From contig RKRU01000071.1 in assembly GCA_007571225.1 (NCBI GenBank), positions 1 through 7,721 on the forward strand: a DNA stretch of 7,721 nucleotides. Direction: 5' to 3'. A program made the position numbers and the translations under genes. The notes below the pieces were generated by a model, which saw nothing but the letters and a program-made list of their open reading frames with translations, was not told the origin of the DNA and did not search any database. Positions 1 through 5,124 of this stretch are shown one piece after another. Origin of the DNA: Nitrosopumilaceae archaeon. Its GTDB lineage: Archaea; Thermoproteota; Nitrososphaeria; Nitrososphaerales; Nitrosopumilaceae. The number at the start of each line of letters is the position of its first letter. Positions within the stretch are counted from its first letter, which is position 1.

Positions 1-45
1 GAATTACTACGTGCAAGAAGCGGGTACAAGAAATCCCGTTGGTAG
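1..45 (+). CDS. possible C-terminal end of a plus-strand gene (partial)
   Basis: Frame 1 is open from the window edge and ends with TAG at 43-45, giving the 14-residue tail ELLRARSGYKKSRW. The basic, aromatic-ended tail looks like a plausible protein C-terminus and would make this gene convergent with the PDCD5-like gene ending at 90. However, the other two plus-strand frames are also open here, and one minus-strand frame is open to the edge, so this may be chance. No family can be assigned from 14 residues. Confidence 0.2.
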   Translation, partial: ELLRARSGYKKSRW

Positions 46-70
46 GATCTCAAGTGGATCTGGGCGGTTA

Positions 71-83
71 GGCATATTATGCC
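71..83. repeat. 13-nt palindrome between convergent genes
   Basis: GGCATATTATGCC has perfect 6-bp arms around one central T. It starts 7 nt beyond the stop codon of the PDCD5-like gene. In RNA it would form a short hairpin with a tiny loop and could mark the 3' end of the S19e-PDCD5 transcript. There is no T-tract after it on the minus strand, so it is not a typical archaeal terminator. Chance is possible. Confidence 0.3.
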
Positions 84-89
84 ATTGGC

Positions 90-422
90 CTATAACCGAT
101 TTATCTTAAAGTCACGCTTTGGCTGTTGTAGAGAATAAAGGATCTGTTTTAGCTGCTCGTCTGTGAGTCGTGACTGGATCCTTCCCTGGGTGGCCATGCC
201 GATCAGTTGCTGTTCTAGCAGGTTTGCAAGATCCGGCTTGACCATCCTTATGTTATTAAGACGCATCCGGGCCTCGGGTAGCAGTATCTGTCTGAGCAAT
301 TGTTCCTTCTGGGCGGCCATATTACCGCCGTCATTGTCAGCTTTGTCGTTGCTAGCAGCGGTAGCACCGCCCCCAAACCTATCTTCGGATCCGAAAAAGT
401 CCGTCATCGTAGATCTAGGCAT
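90..422 (-). CDS. PDCD5/TFAR19-family DNA-binding protein
   Basis: This 110-residue protein belongs to the PDCD5 (TFAR19) family of small helical proteins universal in archaea and eukaryotes. Archaeal members bind DNA, but their cellular role is poorly known. The family core starts near residue 35 (MAAQKEQLLRQILLPEARMR), runs through VKPDLANLLEQQLI (61-74), and ends in the basic tail PKRDFKINRL (101-110). The first 34 residues are a low-complexity Gly/Ala/Asp-rich extension. The gene overlaps the S19e stop by 8 nt (ATGCCTAG), which indicates co-transcription and probably coupled translation. ATG codons at residues 6 and 35 are alternative starts; residue 1 or 6 is preferred because it keeps the coupling. 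The S19e-PDCD5 pair is a common archaeal arrangement. Family assignment is secure; the exact start is less so. Confidence 0.93.
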   Translation of the reverse strand: MPRSTMTDFFGSEDRFGGGATAASNDKADNDGGNMAAQKEQLLRQILLPEARMRLNNIRMVKPDLANLLEQQLIGMATQGRIQSRLTDEQLKQILYSLQQPKRDFKINRL

Positions 423-867
423 ACACCCTTAGTTGTGGATTCTGAGCTGTCATTTCACCGAGTATAACAGTTGCAAGCATGTCAAGCTTCTTCATGCCGG
501 TCTTGGATATGGCCCTGCCCTTCTTGTCAAGCTTCTCCACATAACCCAGCTTCTCCAGTCCATGTATAGCATTACGAATGATCGCCCCTCCCGCATCACG
601 ATGATGTGCTGCCCCATAACCAGACGGCTTACCTCCACCATATTCGCTTCGCAATCCGTTAACTCCAATCGGGCCGTGCAGATAGATCTTCCGCAGTATC
701 GATGCGCACCTAACATGCCACCAGTCCCTGTTCTGGGGTGGTTTGTCCGCATGGGAGCCGGTTTTGACAAACGGAATCCACGCAGGTGCAACAATGCCCT
801 CGTCTCGCAGCATTACAGCTAGCTTGTCTATTAGTACGTCTGCCGGCACATCGTATACCTTGGCCAT
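415..867 (-). CDS. rps19e: 30S ribosomal protein S19e
   Basis: Small-subunit ribosomal protein S19e, found in archaea and eukaryotes but not bacteria; in eukaryotes it is needed for late 18S rRNA maturation. The 150-residue length is usual. Recognisable blocks are MAKVYDVPADVLI (1-13), WIPFVKTGSHADKPP (30-44), the conserved NRDWWHVRCASILRKIYLHG (46-65), GPIGVNGLRSEYGG (65-78), and the winged-helix end GLEKLGYVEK..KGRAISKTG (103-124). The ATG at 867 coincides with the transcription start predicted from the TATA box at 891-898, so the mRNA is probably leaderless. Its last 8 nt overlap the PDCD5-like gene downstream, forming a two-gene operon. Nothing unusual in the protein. Confidence 0.97.
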   Translation of the reverse strand: MAKVYDVPADVLIDKLAVMLRDEGIVAPAWIPFVKTGSHADKPPQNRDWWHVRCASILRKIYLHGPIGVNGLRSEYGGGKPSGYGAAHHRDAGGAIIRNAIHGLEKLGYVEKLDKKGRAISKTGMKKLDMLATVILGEMTAQNPQLRVYA

Positions 868-874
868 AATGATA

Positions 875-898
875 AAAACGCAGTAGTCGTTTTATAAA
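875..898 (-). promoter_or_regulatory. promoter of the rps19e-PDCD5 operon
   Basis: On the minus strand, TTTATAAA at 891-898 is a near-ideal archaeal TATA box. Its centre is about 27 nt upstream of the S19e ATG at 867, so transcription should start at or next to the start codon. Between the TATA box and the start lies an inverted repeat, AAAACG (875-880) and CGTTTT (888-893), separated by 7 nt and running into the TATA box. That could be an operator or chance. Confidence 0.75.
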
Positions 899-1444
899 TC
901 ATTGATGAAATAAATGGCAAGATTACTCCCTCTATAAGCGCCCAGCAACTGTTTTGGTCCCTCACGCCTGAATGACTGATCCCAAGCACAAATTACACAC
1001 ATTGTTTATACCTAATCTAAATGATTGTGGAGAGGGGTAATGTAAGATGAATGGCATGAGGTTACATTCTTCTTCCTCGTCTGCCTCTTCATATGTCTCC
1101 TCCGCCTCCTCTCTTATTCCCACCACCATCACCACCCCCACATACCGTTTAGATTCAGGGTAAGCAATCTGCTGAATTTGTCTGAAATCAGTCACTTGAA
1201 TATGGGCATACCCAGACAGATACTATTGTGTACTTACAAAGGGCGTAATCCCTTATAATAAAATGATTATTTTTAGGCCGGCAGAACTCAGAGACTGTCT
1301 ATAACTGAAAAACCATGCCAAGCGACAGGCCCCGCATGCAGACAGATCGCCTGTAGACTGACATCATAAAGCAAGAAACTATTTGGTCCAGACAAAAATG
1401 CACTACAAGTCTAACTGAGCCTGGACCAGCGGATTTTAACACAC
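899..1444. other. gene-poor spacer between rps19e promoter and rnp4
   Basis: I find no convincing gene in these 546 bases. A minus-strand reading frame at 962-1195 (GTG start, 77 codons) translates to an Asp/Glu-rich low-complexity run with no family resemblance and no well-placed TATA box. Its acidic stretch comes from a pyrimidine-rich tract on the plus strand at about 1067-1140. At 1251-1275 there is an AT-rich block (TTATAATAAAATG) that could act as a TATA element in either direction, but no clear gene follows on either side. A short inverted repeat, ACAGGC (1325-1330) with GCCTGT (1349-1354), and a longer one (1384-1428, listed separately) leave room for an unrecognised small RNA. Confidence 0.5.
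1384..1428 (-). repeat. inverted repeat downstream of rnp4
   Basis: TGGTCCAG at 1384-1391 and CTGGACCA at 1421-1428 are perfect 8-bp complementary arms separated by 29 nt. On the minus strand the first arm begins 17 nt beyond the rnp4 stop codon, and the loop contains a T5 run (1394-1398). It could fold in the 3' untranslated region of the rnp4 mRNA and, with the T-run, contribute to termination or RNA stability. Function is inferred only from position. Confidence 0.4.
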
Positions 1445-1777
1445 TCACGCAGTACAGGACAGCATCTTCCGGTAGACATGACTGCAGAAACCGCAGGTGA
1501 TCTTAATTACGGTCAGATTGGAGTCGCCGGTATTGCCGCCCACGCGCACGCGCGAGCTGACTCCTGGTACGATAAATGATTTGCACTTGCGGCAAAAAAG
1601 CATTCGGAACCGGTACGGCATGTGAATGCGGTGTTTTGTGCAGAGCCGGCGTGCGAGCCATGCATGTCGTGACGCAAGACTTGGTTCGGTGCGCGCATAC
1701 GACAGAGCACTGTCGATCAGTATCTGCACCCGCTCATGCAACAGCGCATCTCTCTCCGCTCTTGATCTTCGTCCCAC
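1445..1777 (-). CDS. rnp4: RNase P protein component 4 (Rpp21/Rpr2 family)
   Basis: Protein subunit of archaeal RNase P, the ribonucleoprotein that removes the 5' leader of precursor tRNAs; Rpp21 binds Rpp29 and the RNA's specificity domain. The 110-residue protein has the family layout: an N-terminal helical part (ERVQILIDSALSYA, 15-28; SLASRHAWLARRLCTKHRI, 33-51), then a zinc ribbon with C62-x2-C65 and C95-x2-C98. Between the cysteine pairs lies the conserved KSFIVPGVSSRVRV (66-79), and after them FCSHVYRK (97-104). The start is GTG at 1777; a TAG two codons upstream in frame rules out a longer protein. No Shine-Dalgarno is evident, and a T-rich element at 1800-1805 sits about 26 nt upstream, compatible with leaderless transcription or read-through from the tRNA-Gly gene 50 nt upstream. 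Confidence 0.92.
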   Translation of the reverse strand: MGRRSRAERDALLHERVQILIDSALSYARTEPSLASRHAWLARRLCTKHRIHMPYRFRMLFCRKCKSFIVPGVSSRVRVGGNTGDSNLTVIKITCGFCSHVYRKMLSCTA

Positions 1778-1799
1778 ACACTACAGGCCGGACAGGGCC

Positions 1800-1805
1800 A
1801 AAAAA
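1800..1805 (-). terminator. T-tract terminator after tRNA-Gly
   Basis: Six consecutive T on the minus strand start 23 nt beyond the tRNA 3' end, a typical archaeal termination signal. The same tract lies about 26 nt upstream of the rnp4 start, so it might instead be part of a weak rnp4 promoter. The two roles cannot be separated by reading alone. Confidence 0.45.
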
Positions 1806-1827
1806 TTCTTACGGTCACGCAGATAGA

Positions 1828-1901
1828 TGCAGTCAGCGGGATTCGAACCCGCGTGGCAGGGTTGGAAACCCCGAATACTAACCAGGCTATACTATGACTG
1901 C
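1828..1901 (-). tRNA. tRNA-Gly (anticodon UCC)
   Basis: A complete cloverleaf can be drawn. The acceptor GCAGTCA pairs fully with TGACTGC, followed by discriminator A. The D-arm is GTAT/GTAT with two G-U pairs. The anticodon stem CGGGG/CCCTG (one G-U) closes the loop TTTCCAA, which puts UCC at 34-36 and so decodes GGA/GGN glycine. The variable loop is 4 nt, and the T-arm is GCGGG-TTCGAAT-CCCGC. The total is 74 nt including the discriminator, with no intron. CCA is not encoded (ATCT follows), so it must be added by a nucleotidyltransferase. The gene lies just upstream of rnp4 on the same strand. Confidence 0.95.
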
Positions 1902-1926
1902 AACATGCTGTAGATCATTTATCCTA

Positions 1927-1934
1927 CATAAATG
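1927..1934 (-). promoter_or_regulatory. TATA box of tRNA-Gly
   Basis: CATTTATG on the minus strand is centred about 29 nt upstream of the mature tRNA 5' end. This predicts a transcription start a few bases before the tRNA and hence a very short 5' leader for RNase P to remove. Confidence 0.55.
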
Positions 1935-1982
1935 GCTTTTTTCGATGGGGCTATGACTTGGCCTCCCCCCTCCATCTGGTAC

Positions 1983-1988
1983 AAAAAA
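1983..1988 (-). terminator. T-tract downstream of nrdJ and the small ORF
   Basis: TTTTTT on the minus strand, followed by GTACC, begins 4 nt beyond the stop codon of the possible small ORF 1992-2144 and about 170 nt beyond the nrdJ stop. It is a plausible transcript end for nrdJ. No hairpin is needed for archaeal termination, and I see none. Confidence 0.35.
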
Positions 1989-1991
1989 TGA

Positions 1992-2144
1992 CTATAAACA
2001 CGACCTCAGACAGCGTAGTATGGTTTTTTTCAGCCGTGCCAGAGTGTATGTGACATAGTTGTCAGAACCACACAAGGTACAAGCAAAGTCACACATGGGA
2101 TTTTGTCTATGTTTGCTATTCTTCGCATCCGAGCGGGCCTGCAC
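1992..2144 (-). CDS. possible small Cys-rich protein downstream of nrdJ
   Basis: A 50-codon frame starts at GTG 2144, 15 nt after the nrdJ stop, and ends at TAG 1992. A second possible start is ATG at residue 17. The product has a basic N-terminal half, then MCDFACTLCGSDNYVTY (17-33), a CxxC motif of zinc-finger type, and ends in CLRSCL (45-50). It lies in the same reading frame as nrdJ, separated from it only by that gene's TAG. A T6 tract follows 4 nt after its stop, as expected for a gene at the end of a transcript. I know no family match, the second Cys pair has atypical spacing, and no ribosome binding site is obvious, so it may be an unused 3' UTR frame. Confidence 0.25.
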   Translation of the reverse strand: MQARSDAKNSKHRQNPMCDFACTLCGSDNYVTYTLARLKKTILRCLRSCL

Positions 2145-2159
2145 GACATACCGCAGGTA

Positions 2160-4871
2160 CTAACCCGAGGTGCATTCGCTATAACCGCATTCTATGCACG
2201 TACTGCATCCTTCTGCAAAGATCAGGTTGTTTGTACATGCAGGACATCTCTTGTCCTCGTGCATTCCCTCGGGCGGTACTGAGGGCGTGGACAATGAGGT
2301 GTTCGAAGAAGAATGCTGGGATGAGGCTGCCAGCTCGTCATCAAGTGTCTTTGAAACAAGTGACGCGTTTACCTGCGACAACACGTATGGACTCTTGATG
2401 TGCTTTGTGACAAACGCCGTAACCGCCCCGCTGGGCCGGACATCAAACGTCTTCTCGGCATTCTCGCTGGTCATGTGCAGTACCTGCTTGTGTCTAGAAC
2501 CATCCCTATACACGGTAATTCCCTTTAGGCCCATCTCGTGTGCCAGTAGGTAGGCAGATTTTACGTCATCGGCGGTAACATCATATGGCATGTTGATGGT
2601 CTTGGCTATGGCGTTGCCAATCCACCGCTGCCAGACACTCTGGGCCATCAGATGATCCGTCCAGTGTATGTCCATGGCGGTAACGAAGATGTTCTGCATC
2701 CAGATAGGAATCTCCGGTATGCCCCGAAGGGATCCATAGTTGTCTGCAATCTTTGCTAGAATCTCATCCGTATACAGTCCGGCCTCCCTGAGTGCCTGCT
2801 CCACTATCTTGTTTGTATAAAAGAACCTCCCCACCGTAACCCTCTTTTCAAACACGAGAGCAAACGCGGGCTCCATGCCGTTTGAACAATCGGCTATCAT
2901 CGACAGCGTCCCCGTGGGCGCCACCGTGGTGGTAAGGACATTGCGTATGCCGTACCGCTTTATCTTTGCAATCAAGGCGTCCCATTCACAGGAGTGCTGG
3001 CTTGTAGGCAGTTCATAATAGCCGGCAACGGGAATCTTACCTTCTGCATACTCCGATTTGGAGCACAGCGGGAATGGACCCCTCGACTTTGCAAGCGCAA
3101 CGCTCTCCTCCATCGAGTAATACGTCAGGGCCTCAGAAAGCCTTGACTGCAGTTCAAATCCCGCCTCTGAGTTGTATGGTATCTTCAGCTTGTAGAGAAG
3201 ATCGGCCACGCCCATTACGCCTAGGCCGATCCTCCGAGATTCCCGTGATGCCCTGTCGATCTCAGACACCGGATAGGTGTTTACATCTATTATGTTATCT
3301 AGAAACCTAGTCGTCTTGCGTATGACCTCCTCGTACTGCTGCCAGTCAAACTCAAAGGATCCGTCCGCGCGTCTCTTGACAAGGTTGGCAAGGTTGATCG
3401 AGCCTAGGTTGCATGATTCGTATGGATACAGACTCTGCTCACCACATGGATTCGTTGCACGGAGCGGTTTCTGCCGGGCCTTGGCAAATACGTTGTACTT
3501 GTTTATCTGATCAAAGAATATCAGGCCTGGCTCGGCGCTCTTCCATGCCGAGAGGGCTATGAGATCAAGCAGGTGGTGGGCGCTGATCTCCTTGACGGGG
3601 GCCTTGTTGCGCGGGTTCCGCAGTACATAGCTGTCATCCTCACGGTTGACAAGTACATCCCAGAAATCCTCCCATATTCCCACACTTACATTAAAGTTCT
3701 CAAGAACTCCAGGCTCGGTCTTGTTTGTAATGAACTTTTCTATGTCAGGATGCCAGATCTCCATTATACCCATGTTGGCTCCACGGCGCTTGCCGCCCTG
3801 CTTTACCACCTCCGTTACGGTATTTATAATGTTCATAAATGAGACCGGTCCAGACGCTACACCAGATGTGGACGCCACTATATCGCCCTCTTGTCGCAGA
3901 TCAGAGTAGTTGATTCCCACTCCGCCGCCGGACTTGAAGATCATGGCCGCATCGGACGTCGACTTCATTATCTTCTCCATGTTGTCAGCCATATCTAGGA
4001 CAAAACATGCGGACAGCTGTCCCAGTCGGCCTCCCGCGTTCATCATGGTAGGAGAGTTGGGTAAAAAGTCCTGGGAGGTCATTAGAACAAAGTATTCGCG
4101 TATCTTGGAGGCACGCGAGTCCAGCTGCTTGCTTGCCAGCAGTGTCAACAGGTCCTTGAAGCTTTTGCGCATCTGGTTCATGTCTGCTAAGTGCGCATAG
4201 TGATTGATCAGTGATCTAAAGTGCCACTTGTTCAAATAGTAGGGCCCTATCTTGAACTTATAGTCAAACGCGTCAAGTTTTTCAAGGTATGATCTGGCCT
4301 CGTCTGCATCTTGGACGGACTTGCCATCCCGGTCAAAGAACTCCGAATCGTACAAGATGTCTGCAAGTCCGACCTGGATCGCCACCCGCTCAAACATCTG
4401 CGTAGGAGTCTCTATAATCTTGTTCTTGTTGTTACGAAACAGGTATCTGGCCGCCAGTACCCTCAGGCAGTTGATATCGAACTTTTTGGATACTGCGTCT
4501 AGGGATTTGAGGTTCAATGCCTTCATCTTCTCGTTGCGTATCTTGCGCCTCTCGTGCCTGTATACTATATAGGACTTGGCAATGTCGCTGTTGCCGTTCT
4601 CAAGCAGGGTGAACTCTACGATATCCTGTATGTCCTCGACTGAAGGCCTTGTAAATCCTTGGTCTAGTAGTTTGTCCACTACACGACTAGCCAGACTCTC
4701 AGCCAGGTCACGATTAGGTGTCGAAGAGGCCGACAATGCCATGTATATCGCATTTGAGATCTTGTTCTTGTCAAAGGCAGTCATCTCACCGCTGCGCTTG
4801 CGGATCAGACTAATCTCCGACTCGATTGGTTTGCTCATAATAATAGTAATCCCCCCATAAGCAAATTCCAT
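2160..4871 (-). CDS. nrdJ: adenosylcobalamin-dependent (class II) ribonucleotide reductase
   Basis: Reduces ribonucleotides to deoxyribonucleotides with a thiyl radical generated from adenosylcobalamin, so it needs B12 but no oxygen. From the N-terminus: an ATP-cone (about 20-108; KRSGEMTAFDKNKI at 25-38) for allosteric ATP/dATP sensing; an all-alpha segment; and the ten-stranded barrel. The barrel carries the redox-active C289 (LSACF), the NPCGEQ loop (474-479) with radical C476 and E478, C487 in YESCNLGSINL, and the phosphate-binding APTGTLSMIADCSNGMEP (651-668). The tail has a Ser/Thr-rich linker (about 845-872) and a Cys cluster at 876, 879, 889, 892, 895 and 900 typical of class II enzymes. 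NPCGE rather than the class I motif, and no small-subunit gene nearby, support class II. ATG at 4838 (MSKPIESEIS) is a good alternative start, with GGGGGG 12 nt upstream. All catalytic residues are present. Confidence 0.95.
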   Translation of the reverse strand: MEFAYGGITIIMSKPIESEISLIRKRSGEMTAFDKNKISNAIYMALSASSTPNRDLAESLASRVVDKLLDQGFTRPSVEDIQDIVEFTLLENGNSDIAKSYIVYRHERRKIRNEKMKALNLKSLDAVSKKFDINCLRVLAARYLFRNNKNKIIETPTQMFERVAIQVGLADILYDSEFFDRDGKSVQDADEARSYLEKLDAFDYKFKIGPYYLNKWHFRSLINHYAHLADMNQMRKSFKDLLTLLASKQLDSRASKIREYFVLMTSQDFLPNSPTMMNAGGRLGQLSACFVLDMADNMEKIMKSTSDAAMIFKSGGGVGINYSDLRQEGDIVASTSGVASGPVSFMNIINTVTEVVKQGGKRRGANMGIMEIWHPDIEKFITNKTEPGVLENFNVSVGIWEDFWDVLVNREDDSYVLRNPRNKAPVKEISAHHLLDLIALSAWKSAEPGLIFFDQINKYNVFAKARQKPLRATNPCGEQSLYPYESCNLGSINLANLVKRRADGSFEFDWQQYEEVIRKTTRFLDNIIDVNTYPVSEIDRASRESRRIGLGVMGVADLLYKLKIPYNSEAGFELQSRLSEALTYYSMEESVALAKSRGPFPLCSKSEYAEGKIPVAGYYELPTSQHSCEWDALIAKIKRYGIRNVLTTTVAPTGTLSMIADCSNGMEPAFALVFEKRVTVGRFFYTNKIVEQALREAGLYTDEILAKIADNYGSLRGIPEIPIWMQNIFVTAMDIHWTDHLMAQSVWQRWIGNAIAKTINMPYDVTADDVKSAYLLAHEMGLKGITVYRDGSRHKQVLHMTSENAEKTFDVRPSGAVTAFVTKHIKSPYVLSQVNASLVSKTLDDELAASSQHSSSNTSLSTPSVPPEGMHEDKRCPACTNNLIFAEGCSTCIECGYSECTSG

Positions 4872-4885
4872 CTAATATTAGAGGG
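4868..4885. promoter_or_regulatory. palindrome at the nrdJ start, candidate operator
   Basis: TCTAATATTAGA at 4871-4882 is a perfect 12-bp palindrome, extended to 18 bp (4868-4885) with one mismatched pair. It touches the first nrdJ ATG and covers the transcription start predicted from the TTTAAA element at 4901-4906. This is where a repressor would block initiation. The protein that binds it is unknown; the winged-helix/ATP-cone protein encoded just upstream is the obvious candidate. The palindrome is observed; the role is inferred. Confidence 0.45.
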
Positions 4886-4900
4886 CATAAAAATCAATTG

Positions 4901-4906
4901 TTTAAA
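4901..4906 (-). promoter_or_regulatory. likely proximal TATA box of nrdJ
   Basis: TTTAAA, within CATTTTAAAC on the minus strand, is centred about 32 nt upstream of the ATG at 4871. It predicts a start near 4876, a nearly leaderless mRNA. A second AT element, TTTTTATG (about 4886-4893), would place the start inside the first codons and favour translation from ATG 4838. Reading alone does not decide between them. Confidence 0.4.
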
Positions 4907-4910
4907 ATGA

Positions 4911-5000
4911 TCTTAAATTTTTATAAATATTATAGAATAAATGATGAAGTATTCAAAAAATTATTAAAATTGAGATTAAATGTGTAATTTTTATAAATTT
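4911..5000. other. extremely AT-rich island between regulator and nrdJ
   Basis: Only 10 of these 90 bases are G or C, in strong contrast to the flanking genes. The 253-bp spacer 4872-5124 contains no convincing gene. The island holds tandem TATA-like sequences, the two copies of a 22-bp repeat, and an A6 run at 4955-4960 (T6 on the minus strand) that could terminate the upstream regulator transcript. It is best read as the nrdJ control region. Confidence 0.6.
4916..4937. repeat. 22-bp direct repeat, copy 1
   Basis: Matches copy 2 (4986-5007) at 20 of 22 positions, including an identical 13-nt block AATTTTTATAAAT and a shared TAGAA end. The TTTATAAA core is self-complementary, so it can serve as a TATA box on either strand. 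On the minus strand it would place a transcription start near 4896, giving nrdJ a leader of about 25 nt. Confidence 0.6.
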
Positions 5001-5007
5001 TCTAGAA
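4986..5007. repeat. 22-bp direct repeat, copy 2
   Basis: The second copy lies exactly 70 bp from copy 1, nearly seven helical turns, so both copies face the same side of the DNA. It ends in TCTAGAA, where copy 1 has TATAGAA. It could be a distal nrdJ promoter on the minus strand (start near 4966) or a binding site for a factor contacting both copies. Confidence 0.6.
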
Positions 5008-5124
5008 CCGATATTATTTGCGTCACTTGCGCCCAAACATCCAATGCCGGGCATAAATCCCACAAACCGTCAGTGTCGGACCTGAACTGGAGGCATATTT
5101 GATGATTTGACACTGCTACTGCTG

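Noticed and set aside
10..80. Minus-strand micro-ORF MPNRPDPLEILPTGFLVPAS and a few further residues downstream of the PDCD5-like gene
   Set aside because: Only 22 codons, no promoter or ribosome binding site, and no resemblance to the small ribosomal proteins sometimes found at this place in archaea.
903..979. Possible C/D box small RNA (TGATGA followed by CTGA)
   Set aside because: There are no D' and C' boxes between them and no terminal stem, so the two short motifs are probably chance.
962..1195. 77-codon minus-strand frame with an acidic central run
   Set aside because: GTG start, no well-placed TATA box, low-complexity Glu/Asp stretch produced by a pyrimidine tract, and no recognisable family.
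1701..1713. 13-nt GACAGAGCACTGT shared with 7460-7472
   Set aside because: One 13-mer match in a window of this size is expected by chance about half the time, and one copy is inside rnp4.
1576..1881. Plus-strand frame of 101 codons
   Set aside because: It runs antisense through rnp4 and into the tRNA-Gly gene; the tRNA cloverleaf and the zinc-ribbon protein explain the sequence.
5084..5106. Possible C/D box signals (CTGA and TGATGA)
   Set aside because: The order is reversed, with D before C, and no partner box follows.
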